This document shows positions 17,197 to 26,576 of a DNA stretch of 52,397 bases, one piece after another. Both the position numbers and the translations under genes were made by a program. Every line of letters starts with the position of its first letter. Positions within the stretch are counted from its first letter, which is position 1. Source of the DNA: Planctomycetaceae bacterium (GTDB lineage: Bacteria > Planctomycetota > Planctomycetia > Pirellulales > Pirellulaceae); contig PBOG01000064.1 of assembly GCA_002724245.1 (NCBI GenBank), positions 80,209 through 132,605 of the forward strand. Direction: 5' to 3'. Under the pieces are notes generated by a model. It saw only the letters and a program-made list of their open reading frames with translations, did no database searches and was not told the DNA's origin.

Positions 17197-19821
17197 CTAG
17201 GGCGCGGTAGTCGTGTCACAGACGACCCGAAATCCCAGGAATTTGCTGGAATGGCCACTGCCGCCAAACGCCCGAAACGCGCAGCGATACCCACCAAAAG
17301 CCCAGCCACCGCCGCGTGCCACCCGCACCACGCCATCGTCAGGACCTGGTGGATCTGTGGACGGTGACTGGCTGTAATAGTCATCGCTGTGCCAGTCCTG
17401 TACCCATTCGTAAACATTGCCATGCATGTCAAACAAACCCCATGCATTAGGCTTCTTTACGCCCACCCTATGTGTTCGCCCCTGGGCGTTCAACGCATGC
17501 CATGCGAAGTGGTCCAGGTCTTCTAGCCGGTTGCCAAAACTGTACGCAAAATCGGATCCAGCACGGCACGCATACTCCCATTCGGCTTCCGTCGGCAACC
17601 GATACCGGCGCCCGGCAGCACGTTCACCTGCAAACTGACTGAGCTGCTGACAGAAATCGCTCGCTTCCTTCCAGGTCACCGTTTCAACTGGCAACTCTGA
17701 ACCCTGAAAGGTACCTCGCTGCTGACCAGTTACCCGCTCAAATTGCTGCTGTGTCACTTCCATCGCACCCATGAAAAAACCGTTACTTAACGTAACCGGG
17801 TGACGCTGGCTGGATACCTGTTCTGCAACAGCACCCTGCTCGTCGCCGAATCCCATGAAAAATTTTCCCGCCGGTACCGGGACCAGCAACATTCCGACTT
17901 CGTTAACAAACGGTATTCCCATTGCAAGTTGTTCTGGTTGAAGCTGCTCTCGCCACTGCACCATATCGCGTTCAACCGATGGACCATCGACCGACCGCTC
18001 GATCCTCCCGGCCGGTATCAGTGCCTGATTTCCAGTCACGCTCGTGACCGTCTTTGTGACGCCCGGCGTCTTCCAGCGATTCGCTGGCTGATAGAGACAA
18101 ATCTGCGAATTGCCCTCCACTACGGATCCATCGTGTGACAAGCGGTTGCCGGCACTAAATGAAACTCCACTCATCGCACTGGCGGTGGCCAGAGCCAGCC
18201 AATCCGCCTCCGCGACTCCGACCTCCAAATGGACCGGGTGTTGCTGCCCCAGTGTCCGCAAGCCAGAAATCAATCGCAGGTCGAATCGAGGGCTGACAAA
18301 ACTCAGACTGCGCAAACCTTCAATCTGGCAGAGCGGCGCAACCTCGCGCAATCGCAGTGGGGGATACACCTGGCAGGTTTCCAGATTCATCTTGCACAAA
18401 AAGTCCAGAGCCTCTGGCCCTACAAGCGCGCCTTCCAATACCAGACGTTTCATCTGAATGGTACTGACTGCCCGCAACTTCTCAGCGTCGATTTGCGGGT
18501 CCTCGATCTGCAAAACCTGAAGCTCCGGCAGCTGCGCCAATTGCCCCAAACCGCGTGCTGTCACTCGTGGACAACGCAATGTCAAAGACTTGAGTGGCAT
18601 TTTCGCGAGCGGCCGCATGCCATTATCCGTGAAAGAATCTCCAGCCAATTCCAAACGCTGCAATCCTGATTCACTAATCACGGACAGCCCTGCGCTGGTA
18701 ACGTGTGGACAATCGGTAATCGTCAACGCCTCGACTCCAGGAACCGTCCCCAGCCAATGCAAATCCTCATCCGAAATTGCTGGGCCTGAAAAATGCACTG
18801 TGATCGTACCGGCCGTCGCAATCACACGTCGTCCCTTGAGATCGTCCACCTGGCAGTGCTGCAGCCCGGGTAGCGTCAAGACAGGCACCAGTGACTCACG
18901 ACGCCGCGGAATCCCGATCAATCGTAAGCGCCTCAAGCCAGACGTCTCACGGAGGGCATCCAGTAACTGGGAATCCGTGTCCTGATATCCACTCACGCGC
19001 AACTCGCGCAAAACACTTAATTCAGACAACATACGCAAATCGCGACCAGTCGCCTGTTTTAAATCGACATGACGTACCGGACGCCCCTCCCAGGCACGCG
19101 ACCATTGCCAGCGATACGGTACGATGAAACGGATCTTCCCGGACCGTTGGGAAACCAGTTCTTGCAGATGCCAGTTGCGATCAACATGCCATCCCACTAG
19201 CCAGCTCAAAGCCAGAAACGGCAATGTCAACAAGAGACGCAAGCCCGCCCCAGCAGTCCACGTACGGACACGACGGACAGACATCCCGGATCCTTGAAAA
19301 CCATGCATGACAACACACAACTGCGCGACAGCAAGAAGTGCCAGGGCACAGCAGATAGCCGGTGAAGAAAGAACTCCGGACACCACACCAAAGCGATGGA
19401 GTAACACCGCTACCGGAACACCAACCGCGACCGACACGGTAATACGACACACGAACCAGAACGCCATCTGACCGTAGCCAAAGGTGACCACGCAACCAGT
19501 CAATGCGCCCACCAGGATGCCGGGCACCGGGCCACTGGCCGCCATCGCCAGACCACCACTAGCGGCCGCCATCAAAACACCGATCGGACGATTCAATAAT
19601 CGCGTTCCAATCGAGGCAAACACGACTGCAACTACCATCGCGATCAGACATCCTGTCGCCACTGCCACCCAACTCGTATCCAGATGCCAACGGTGGTGGA
19701 CCCGATTCTCTTCCAGCCAGCGAACCGCCAGGGACCCCAACGCAACAAAACCAAAGCCAACCACTGCCGCGATTCTTCGAGATCCAAGAGTTGGCTGGTT
19801 TACTATCATCACAGGCAGCAT
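17197..19821 (-). CDS. Membrane-LRR-FGE fusion protein
   Basis: An 874-residue three-part protein. The first 220 residues contain about six or seven hydrophobic helices. The middle (about 260-560) is leucine-rich-repeat-like, with units such as LSVLRELRVSGYQDTDSQLLDALRE written here only in part: LRELRVSG, LQRLELAGDSFTDNGM, LKSLTLRCPRVTARGL. The last 230 residues are a formylglycine-generating-enzyme (SUMF1) domain: MLLVPVPAGKFFMGF, RLPTEAEWEYACRAG, NAWGLFDMHGNVYEWVQDW. The two catalytic cysteines of true FGE are missing in the RGGGWAFGGYRCAFR segment, leaving one structural Cys, so sulfatase activation is unlikely. It may be a binding or scaffold protein of the envelope. ATG 19809 is an alternative start. 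Confidence 0.87.
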   Translation of the reverse strand: MLPVMIVNQPTLGSRRIAAVVGFGFVALGSLAVRWLEENRVHHRWHLDTSWVAVATGCLIAMVVAVVFASIGTRLLNRPIGVLMAAASGGLAMAASGPVPGILVGALTGCVVTFGYGQMAFWFVCRITVSVAVGVPVAVLLHRFGVVSGVLSSPAICCALALLAVAQLCVVMHGFQGSGMSVRRVRTWTAGAGLRLLLTLPFLALSWLVGWHVDRNWHLQELVSQRSGKIRFIVPYRWQWSRAWEGRPVRHVDLKQATGRDLRMLSELSVLRELRVSGYQDTDSQLLDALRETSGLRRLRLIGIPRRRESLVPVLTLPGLQHCQVDDLKGRRVIATAGTITVHFSGPAISDEDLHWLGTVPGVEALTITDCPHVTSAGLSVISESGLQRLELAGDSFTDNGMRPLAKMPLKSLTLRCPRVTARGLGQLAQLPELQVLQIEDPQIDAEKLRAVSTIQMKRLVLEGALVGPEALDFLCKMNLETCQVYPPLRLREVAPLCQIEGLRSLSFVSPRFDLRLISGLRTLGQQHPVHLEVGVAEADWLALATASAMSGVSFSAGNRLSHDGSVVEGNSQICLYQPANRWKTPGVTKTVTSVTGNQALIPAGRIERSVDGPSVERDMVQWREQLQPEQLAMGIPFVNEVGMLLVPVPAGKFFMGFGDEQGAVAEQVSSQRHPVTLSNGFFMGAMEVTQQQFERVTGQQRGTFQGSELPVETVTWKEASDFCQQLSQFAGERAAGRRYRLPTEAEWEYACRAGSDFAYSFGNRLEDLDHFAWHALNAQGRTHRVGVKKPNAWGLFDMHGNVYEWVQDWHSDDYYSQSPSTDPPGPDDGVVRVARGGGWAFGGYRCAFRAFGGSGHSSKFLGFRVVCDTTTAP

Positions 19822-20045
19822 CCTGAAAACCGGCTCGCAGTTGCGAGCGTGTGGGTGCGCAAATTCTAACGCTCAGTTAACGATTCGTCACGTTGTCACT
19901 CGTTATCGAAGACGTGGAATAAGGTTACCGGAGCGTTCCCCCCAACTCACACGAGACGTGTTAGAATCTCCCCAGCCTTATAACCCTGCCCTCATTCCCT
20001 GTTCAAGCTTCATGCTGAAAGGACCGCGTCCGCGCGAAGCCCCAC

Positions 20046-22070
20046 ATGCCCGCTACCGCACAACAGCAACGCGTCATCGAAGCGGAAGATCTGCTCCGTT
20101 TTGAACTGGTCTTCGATCCGCAAATCTCTCCATCCGGACGCCGCGTCGTTTTTGGTGTGAAAAAGGTCGGTTCCCAGAACAACTACCAGACCCAATTACA
20201 CGTCATGGATCTCGAGGAAGGTACTTCCAGGGCCTTTACCCGTGGAGAAAAAGACCACTCTCCTCGCTGGAGCCCAGATGGCCAGCAGATCGCTTTTGTC
20301 GGCACCCGCAGCGAGCAACAGCCACAGATCTACTTGATCCCTGCACAAGGCGGCGAAGCACGCGCCTTAACGCGGTTTCCCGAAGGCTCGATCGGGAAGT
20401 TCTGCTGGTCGCCCCAGGGACAGTGCCTGGCGGTCGCGTTTCGCATCACCGACACAGAGTGGACGCGAGAGGCAGTCAAGCAGCGTGAGACAACAGGAGC
20501 CAGCGAGCCCCCGAAGGAAATCGATCAGCTCTGGTACCGACTTGATGGCGACGGCTACTTCCAACAACAACGCTATGGATTGTATCTGGTCGACATCGAA
20601 ACGGGTGAACACCAGCTGCTCTACAACAAAGATCGATTGGGAGAATTCACATTCGATTTCTCACCGTCCGGTACCAAATTAGCGATTACCACCAACCGCG
20701 ATCGTCGCGCTTTACTACGCCCTTGGAAGGATGAACTGGCAATCCTCGATCTGCCAGGCGGTAAACTCACTTCGCTGAAAGGGCTTCCCGCAGGCCCCAA
20801 AGAGCAAGTTCGCTGGTCCCCAGATGGTCAGTGGCTGGCATTCGCTGGGCGGGCGGGTCGCGAGGGCAGTTATAGCGTCGAAAACCTGGAACTCTACATA
20901 CACCATCTCCAATCAGGACACACCCAGAGCCTGACCGGAGAAACCGATATATGCCTGCTGGCGGTGCCCATCACAGATACCGCGGAAGCGGAATTCGCAC
21001 CGTCACTGCAATTCAGCCGAGATAGCAAACGTGTGTTCATGAATATCGGTAGAGAGGGAGCGATGCATATCGCTTCCGTTCCGGTCAGAGGTGGCAAAGT
21101 GACCTTCCACACGACCGGTCCCTACCACTATGACCTGGGCAATGTTGCGAACCAGCGAGACCGGGTCATTCTGACACGCCAAGGTGGGACGAGTCTGGCC
21201 GATGTTTTTGTCACAACCACCCGTCCGGCGCGCTGGAGTCCCAAACGGGTCACCGATTTGAACGGCTCACTCTTCTCTAGCTTACTGGTCGCCCAACCGG
21301 AATCGCATTGGGTCACCGCCGCGGATGGCCATCGAACGCAGATCTGGGTACTCAAACCACCACGTTCGCGGAACAGGAAATCCCCCGCGATCCTGGAGAT
21401 CCACGGCGGCCCGCACGCCCAATACGGAGTCGATTTCTTTCACGAATTCCAGCTACTGGCAGCAGCCGGATACATTGTTGTCTACGGCAATCCGCGAGGC
21501 AGCAAAGGTTATGGCCGTGATCACTGTGCGGCCATTAAAGGAAACTGGGGCAGCGCGGATTGGCTCGACATCCAGAGCATTCTCAAATTCATGAAACAAC
21601 AACCCGATATCGATAACCGCTATCTGGGGGTCATGGGAGGCAGTTATGGCGGCTACATGACGAACTGGGTCTGTGGGCATTGCGATGATTTTACGGCCGC
21701 CATTTCCGATCGTTGTGTCAGCAACCTCGTCAGCATGTCAGGAAACAGCGATTTTCCACTGGAGGAAGATGTTTACTTCCCAGGAAACGGCTGGGATCGC
21801 ACCGAAGCGCGATGGGCACAGAGCCCGATGGCACATCTTGGGCAAGCCAAAACACCCACACTGATCATTCACAGTGAGGGGGACTTGCGCTGTAATATTG
21901 AACAATCGGAACAGGTTTTTACCGCGCTGCAGCTACGCGGCATCCCCAGTCGTTTTGTGCGTTACCCGCGTTCGACCAGCCATGGCATGAGTCGTAACGG
22001 CCCGCCCGACCTGAGGCTACACCGCCTGGGGGAAATCCTCAGCTGGTGGAAAAAATATCTGCATGCCTAG
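20046..22070 (+). CDS. S9-family prolyl oligopeptidase-like peptidase
   Basis: A 674-residue serine peptidase of the acylaminoacyl-peptidase/DPP-type S9 family. The first 400 residues are a beta-propeller with WSPDGQQIAFVG-type repeats (for example HSPRWSPDGQQIAFV and QVRWSPDGQWLAFAG). The C-terminal alpha/beta-hydrolase has IHGGPHAQYG (oxyanion region), the nucleophile in MGGSYGGYMTNW, Asp in IHSEGDLRCN and His in STSHGMSRNGP. No signal peptide is visible, so it is probably cytoplasmic and trims short peptides. Residues 100-160 include a TDTEWTREAVKQRE insert typical of S9C proteins. ATG 20046 gives a normal N terminus. The gene is convergent with the DtxR-type regulator, only 51 bases away. 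Confidence 0.92.
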   Translation: MPATAQQQRVIEAEDLLRFELVFDPQISPSGRRVVFGVKKVGSQNNYQTQLHVMDLEEGTSRAFTRGEKDHSPRWSPDGQQIAFVGTRSEQQPQIYLIPAQGGEARALTRFPEGSIGKFCWSPQGQCLAVAFRITDTEWTREAVKQRETTGASEPPKEIDQLWYRLDGDGYFQQQRYGLYLVDIETGEHQLLYNKDRLGEFTFDFSPSGTKLAITTNRDRRALLRPWKDELAILDLPGGKLTSLKGLPAGPKEQVRWSPDGQWLAFAGRAGREGSYSVENLELYIHHLQSGHTQSLTGETDICLLAVPITDTAEAEFAPSLQFSRDSKRVFMNIGREGAMHIASVPVRGGKVTFHTTGPYHYDLGNVANQRDRVILTRQGGTSLADVFVTTTRPARWSPKRVTDLNGSLFSSLLVAQPESHWVTAADGHRTQIWVLKPPRSRNRKSPAILEIHGGPHAQYGVDFFHEFQLLAAAGYIVVYGNPRGSKGYGRDHCAAIKGNWGSADWLDIQSILKFMKQQPDIDNRYLGVMGGSYGGYMTNWVCGHCDDFTAAISDRCVSNLVSMSGNSDFPLEEDVYFPGNGWDRTEARWAQSPMAHLGQAKTPTLIIHSEGDLRCNIEQSEQVFTALQLRGIPSRFVRYPRSTSHGMSRNGPPDLRLHRLGEILSWWKKYLHA

Positions 22071-22095
22071 CAGGCGCCCTCCAAGCATTCCCAGA

Positions 22096-22122
22096 CTGGG
22101 GTCACCCACCCAGGCTATTTTT
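22096..22122 (+). terminator. Weak candidate terminator after the S9 peptidase
   Basis: A 5-bp stem (22096-22100 with 22109-22113) is followed by TATTTTTTA. The stem is short, so the call rests mainly on position between convergent genes and the T-rich tail. Confidence 0.35.
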
Positions 22123-22817
22123 TACTCGGCCGAGGCGAGTTGCCCAGGCTCCGCTGGCGGTACATCAGCCACCAGCAGCTTTGAGGCGGCATCACATGAC
22201 AACGTGGTTTCGCCACCACCAACGACAACCGTAAGCACATTCGCTTCTGGGCAAGTGGATGCCAGTTCTCCGGTCGCGCCGAGTTGTAACCCCGAATCAC
22301 TCAAGTAACGGAGAAACGCCGGGGATTGGTCAAGCACGCGAACCAGCTGAAATGGCTGCCCCACCTGCCACTGTACGAGGCTCTGTCGCGTCACCGAATC
22401 AACCGTTCCATCAGCCCGCGGTATTGGGTCACCATGAGGGTCACTGCTCGGAAAGCCCAGAAACTGGTCTACGCGATCAACCAGAAAGTCACTGATCGCA
22501 TGCTCCATGTTTTCCGCCTCATCGTGCACCTCGTCCCAGGACAGTCCCAGGGTCTGCACGAGAAACAGTTCGATCAGTCGATGCCTGCGGAGAACGCGCA
22601 AGGCCAGGGTTTCACCTGAGGCGGTCAGACGCACTCCTTCGTACGGCCGGTATTCAGCGAGACCGGAATCGTCCAGTGTCTTGAGCATACTTGTCACCGT
22701 ACCGGGTGACACACTGAGTGCGGCCGCCAAATGCCCTGTAGCGGCAGGGCGCCCATCACAATCCAGACAGATCTGGTAGATTGTCTTGACGTAGTTTTCA
22801 ATAGTGAGGGTGACCAC
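22122..22817 (-). CDS. DtxR/MntR-family metal-dependent transcriptional regulator
   Basis: A 231-residue DtxR-type repressor that senses Fe or Mn and binds operator DNA. The N-terminal winged helix spans about 1-65 (YVKTIYQICLD, LAAALSVSPGTVTSMLKTLDDSGL). The metal-binding dimerisation domain (about 66-135) contains RRHRLIELFLVQTLGL, EVHDEAENMEHAISD and a FPSSDPHGDPIP segment. A C-terminal FeoA-like SH3 domain covers about 150-231 (VRVLDQSPAFLRYLSDSGLQLG). The full-length three-domain form is typical of iron- or manganese-responsive members. It lies divergent from mch with 123 bases between start codons, so it could regulate the C1 locus or another target; the metal is not resolvable from sequence alone. 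Confidence 0.9.
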   Translation of the reverse strand: MVTLTIENYVKTIYQICLDCDGRPAATGHLAAALSVSPGTVTSMLKTLDDSGLAEYRPYEGVRLTASGETLALRVLRRHRLIELFLVQTLGLSWDEVHDEAENMEHAISDFLVDRVDQFLGFPSSDPHGDPIPRADGTVDSVTRQSLVQWQVGQPFQLVRVLDQSPAFLRYLSDSGLQLGATGELASTCPEANVLTVVVGGGETTLSCDAASKLLVADVPPAEPGQLASAE

Positions 22818-22940
22818 AGACCGACCCCTGCTGGCATTGCCCGCGCCAATCTTACAGCTAGCGCGAGCATTCTAATCGGCCCGTACCGTGCTGCCTACCA
22901 CTGACTTGCCGCATTCCTTCCTATCAGACATCATAGCACC

Positions 22941-23888
22941 GTGAACTTGAACGCATCCGGCCACGCCTGCCTCAGCCCTCTGCTCGAATCTGCCGATCGG
23001 CTACGCATCGATTCGGCGCGTGATCCATGCGGGACCCAGTTACTTGATTTAGGTGTCCGCTGTCGCGGCAGCCTCGAAGCGGGCCGGCTGATGGCAGAAG
23101 TCTGCCTGGCTGGACTCGGATCGGTAGAAATCGTACCGGGTAGTCATGCTGTCAGCCCAGGTCCCTCCGTCGCGGTACGTACGGACCAGCCCGTAGCGGC
23201 CTGCCTGGCGTCACAATACGCTGGCTGGCAGATCAGCGGAGAATCCTTTTTTGCGATGGGCTCCGGTCCCATGCGTGCGGCGGCGGCGAAAGAACAACTG
23301 TTTGAACACATTGGAATCACGGAAACCGCCGAACACGCAGTGGGCGTTCTGGAGTCCGCCAAAATGCCCCCCACGGCCGTTTGCGAACAAATTGCCAACG
23401 ACTGCAAGGTACCAGCTGACCAGCTGACGCTGCTGGTCGCCCGCACCGCCAGCCTGTCGGGTACGATTCAAGTCGTTGCCCGGTCTGTAGAAACTGCACT
23501 CCACAAAATGCACGAGATCGGCTTTGACCTCGACCGTCTTGTCAGCGGCTACGGCGTCGCACCACTCCCGCCAGTCGCTGCGGACGATCTGGTCGGTATT
23601 GGCCGCACCAATGACGCAGTTCTCTACGGCGCGGAAGTCACGCTCTGGGTCACGGGAGATGATTCATCCCTCGAAGAATCGGGGCCACGAATTCCCAGTT
23701 GCTCTTCACCGGCATTCGGGCAACCCTTTGCTGACATTTTTGAGAACCACAATCGTGATTTCTACAAGATTGACCCGCTGCTGTTCAGCCCCGCGATGGT
23801 GACGCTGAACAACCTGGACAGTGGGCGTCAGTTCCGCTTCGGCGAAACACGTCCAGATGTTCTACGCACCTCTTTTTACGGACCGTGA
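22941..23888 (+). CDS. mch: Methenyltetrahydromethanopterin cyclohydrolase
   Basis: A 315-residue Mch. It interconverts methenyl-H4MPT and formyl-H4MPT in the tetrahydromethanopterin C1 pathway, in the cytoplasm. The N terminus (LNASGHACLSPLLESADRL) and mid-region (GVRCRGSLEAGRLMAEVCLAGLG, GWQISGESFFAMGSGPMRA, GVAPLPPVAADDLVGIGRTNDA) are characteristic. The length matches the family. The next gene begins six bases after its stop, indicating an operon with the ATP-grasp ligase and the OleC-like gene. Other genes of the same pathway (fae, mtdC, mfnB) lie about 22 kb further on. Planctomycetes are known to carry this pathway; its role there may be formaldehyde detoxification. Confidence 0.95.
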   Translation: MNLNASGHACLSPLLESADRLRIDSARDPCGTQLLDLGVRCRGSLEAGRLMAEVCLAGLGSVEIVPGSHAVSPGPSVAVRTDQPVAACLASQYAGWQISGESFFAMGSGPMRAAAAKEQLFEHIGITETAEHAVGVLESAKMPPTAVCEQIANDCKVPADQLTLLVARTASLSGTIQVVARSVETALHKMHEIGFDLDRLVSGYGVAPLPPVAADDLVGIGRTNDAVLYGAEVTLWVTGDDSSLEESGPRIPSCSSPAFGQPFADIFENHNRDFYKIDPLLFSPAMVTLNNLDSGRQFRFGETRPDVLRTSFYGP

Positions 23889-23894
23889 CGTCGC

Positions 23895-24776
23895 ATGCGC
23901 ATGGCCGTTCTCTGTGCTGCCGAAAGCTGGTACTTTCGCGATCTTGTCCGGGCCGCGGCGGATGACTACGTACTCACCCCGTTCTCATTCACCCAACTCA
24001 CTGCCAATCTGGAAGTTCACAAACGTCCCGAAATTAGTGTTGGCACGACCGACCTTCGAGCATTCCCGGCAGTCCTGGTGCGCACGATGCCACCCGGCTC
24101 ACTCGAGCAAGTGATCTTCCGCATGAATGCACTCGCCAGGCTGCAGTCCAGCGGTGTTCTCGTGGTCAACCCACCGCGGTCCATCGAAATCGCAGTCGAC
24201 AAACACCTGACCTGCGCTCTGCTGCAAGAGGCAGGGCTGCGAGTGCCGCCCACGATTGTCTGCCAGACCTTCGACGAAGCAATGCATGGCTTTTGCCAAC
24301 TGGGCGGTGACGTCGTCGTCAAACCGCTCTACGGAGGTGAGGGCCGTGGAATTATGCGGGTCTCTGACGAGGCTGTCGCCTGGCGCACGTTCAAGACACT
24401 GATCCAATTGCGGGCGATTATCTACCAACAACCATTCCTGCCGCACCACGGTTATGACTTGCGTCTGTTTGTGCTCGGAGACCATATTTTCGCCATGCGC
24501 CGCAGACATCCCGACGATTGGCGAACCAACATCTCCCGGGGCGCCATTGCGGAACCGGCGGACCTCGACGATCACCTTGTCGAAGTTGCCCGCCGAGCGA
24601 CCCGTCTGGTTGGGGCCATGATGGCCGGAGTAGATATCCTGCCCGCTCAAGACGGGCAGCATTACGTACTTGAAGTGAACGCCGTACCTGGTTGGAAAGC
24701 GCTTTCGCAAACACTTCAGCTCGACATCGCACGTCTCGCACTGCAACACATCAGTCAACTCGCAAGCAAGAGGTGA
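23895..24776 (+). CDS. RimK-like ATP-grasp ligase, C1-cluster type
   Basis: A 293-residue ATP-grasp protein of the RimK/LysX family. The N-terminal pre-ATP-grasp domain is followed by VNPPRSIEIAVDKHLTCALL, VVVKPLYGGEGRGIMRV (the grasp segment), YDLRLFVLGD and VDILPAQDGQHYVLEVNAVPGWKAL with the Mg-binding Glu/Asn. Related proteins occur in H4MPT/methanofuran clusters of methylotrophs (orf5 type), where an ATP-dependent amino-acid ligation to a C1 cofactor is suspected. Neither the substrate nor the added residue can be read here. It starts six bases after mch and its stop lies inside the ribosome site of the next gene. ATG 23901 is an alternative start. Confidence 0.85.
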   Translation: MRMAVLCAAESWYFRDLVRAAADDYVLTPFSFTQLTANLEVHKRPEISVGTTDLRAFPAVLVRTMPPGSLEQVIFRMNALARLQSSGVLVVNPPRSIEIAVDKHLTCALLQEAGLRVPPTIVCQTFDEAMHGFCQLGGDVVVKPLYGGEGRGIMRVSDEAVAWRTFKTLIQLRAIIYQQPFLPHHGYDLRLFVLGDHIFAMRRRHPDDWRTNISRGAIAEPADLDDHLVEVARRATRLVGAMMAGVDILPAQDGQHYVLEVNAVPGWKALSQTLQLDIARLALQHISQLASKR

Positions 24777-24781
24777 ACCCC

Positions 24782-26461
24782 ATGACGGCGTCCACCAACA
24801 ACGTCGCCTCGCGGCTCGCCGATACAGCGCGCACCAATCCCGATGGGTTAGCTATTGCCGAGCCGCTCAAGCGAGGCCGGGACGGAGTCTACCAGTATCG
24901 TCGTTGCACCTTTGCCGAACTCCAGGAAGACAGCGACCGCCTCGCTAGAGGGCTTCTCAACCTAGGGCTGCAACCAGGTGCCCGGATGGCACTAATGGTG
25001 CGACCGGGTATTGATTTTATTTCCCTGGTCTTCGCCATGCTGAAGGCGCGCATCGTGATGGTGTTAATTGACCCGGGATTAGGTCGCCGCAACTTGATCG
25101 CCTGTCTCCAGGCAGTCAATCCGGATGGTTTCGTGGCCATTCCTCTCGCCCAGGCAATTCGCACGCTGCTGCGACGGCGCTTCCCCCGAGCACGTACTAA
25201 TGTCACTGTCGGTAGACGATGGTTCTGGGGCGGTACAACCATTTCCCGACTGCGTTCCCAGCCAGCGAATGGGTTTCAAATAGCAGAGACGCAATCTTCC
25301 GACCCGGCGGCCATTATCTTTACCAGTGGGAGCACCGGGCCACCAAAAGGTGTGCTATACGAGCACGGAACATTTGTGGCTCAAGTCGAACATTTACAGC
25401 AACATTACGGAATCCAACCGGGTGACATCGACCTGCCCGGATTCCCGCTATTCGCGCTCTTCAACAGCGCCATGGGAGTTTCAACAATTCTCCCGGAAAT
25501 GGACTTCACGCAGCCCGCCAATGTAGAGCCCCAGAATATCATCGACCCGGTAGTGCAGTGGAATGTGACCCAGTCTTTTGGCTCACCCACGCTCTGGAAC
25601 ACCGTGGGACGCTACTGTGAATCCGCCCAGGTAAAGCTGCCGACGCTCAAGCGTATTTTTTCCGCGGGTGCCCCGGTGCCGCCCCATGTATTGGCCCGCA
25701 TGAAGCAGGTCATCGCCGTCGATGGAGACATCTACACGCCATACGGCGCCACCGAAGCACTACCGGTAGCCTCGATCAGCGCCTCAGAAGTTCTCTCCGA
25801 AACCGAGACACTCAGTCGCCAAGGAGCTGGCACGTGCGTGGGTACACGATTTTCTGGAATGCAATGGCGCGTGATTGAAATTGACGATCGCCCACTGGCA
25901 ACACTGGACGATACGATCGAGGTGGCGCCCGGGCAGATCGGCGAACTGATTGTGCAGGGCGCCGTCGTGACACCACGTTATGTCACTCGCACCGACGCAA
26001 ACGCCGACCACAAGATCACCGATGGAGACGGTTTCTGGCATCGCATGGGTGACGTCGGCTATCTCGATTCGCAGGACCGTTTCTGGTTCTGCGGGCGCAA
26101 GGGTCACCGTGTAGTGACTCGAAAACGCACCCTGTTTACCGTCCCTTGCGAAGCCATTGTCAACAATCACCCTGCGGTCTACCGTTCTGCGCTGGTTGGT
26201 ATCGGAGAGGCAGGCAACCAACGGCCTGTAATTGTGGTGGAAACCTGGCCTGAACGCCGACCCAGCACGACTGACGAAGAAGATCGATTGCTCGCTGAGC
26301 TGCGCCAACAAGTAGCTGCAGACACGCTGACGCAGGATATCGTCGATATTCTGCTCCACCCATCACTGCCTGTGGATATACGTCACAACGCGAAAATCTT
26401 CCGAGAAAAACTGGCACCCTGGGCGGCCCAGCAGCTTGCCAATACAGGTTCAACTGGATGA
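24782..26461 (+). CDS. OleC-like AMP-dependent acyl ligase (beta-lactone synthetase type)
   Basis: A 559-residue ANL-superfamily adenylating enzyme. The ATP loop FTSGSTGPPKGVLYEH, YGATEALPVA, and GDVGYLDSQDRFWFCGRKGHRV are standard. Features such as VTVGRRWFWGG, DPGLGRRNLIACL and RHNAKIFREKLAPWA are typical of OleC, the enzyme that makes beta-lactones from 2-alkyl-3-hydroxy acids in olefin biosynthesis. No oleA, oleB or oleD lies nearby. Its first codons follow the AGAGGTGA containing the stop of the ATP-grasp gene, so it is the third gene of the mch operon. Placement next to C1 genes could mean an unrelated function or simple hitchhiking. ATG 24782 is favoured over an upstream start within the ATP-grasp gene. 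Confidence 0.8.
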   Translation: MTASTNNVASRLADTARTNPDGLAIAEPLKRGRDGVYQYRRCTFAELQEDSDRLARGLLNLGLQPGARMALMVRPGIDFISLVFAMLKARIVMVLIDPGLGRRNLIACLQAVNPDGFVAIPLAQAIRTLLRRRFPRARTNVTVGRRWFWGGTTISRLRSQPANGFQIAETQSSDPAAIIFTSGSTGPPKGVLYEHGTFVAQVEHLQQHYGIQPGDIDLPGFPLFALFNSAMGVSTILPEMDFTQPANVEPQNIIDPVVQWNVTQSFGSPTLWNTVGRYCESAQVKLPTLKRIFSAGAPVPPHVLARMKQVIAVDGDIYTPYGATEALPVASISASEVLSETETLSRQGAGTCVGTRFSGMQWRVIEIDDRPLATLDDTIEVAPGQIGELIVQGAVVTPRYVTRTDANADHKITDGDGFWHRMGDVGYLDSQDRFWFCGRKGHRVVTRKRTLFTVPCEAIVNNHPAVYRSALVGIGEAGNQRPVIVVETWPERRPSTTDEEDRLLAELRQQVAADTLTQDIVDILLHPSLPVDIRHNAKIFREKLAPWAAQQLANTGSTG

Positions 26462-26576
26462 ATGTCGAAAGCATGTGGTACAGTGAATAGAGGCTTGTCG
26501 CGGCGTGGGCATGCCACGTTGCTCACAGGCCTCCCCAACGCCATCCTCTGGATGCTCCATCCGCACAGGTGAATCC

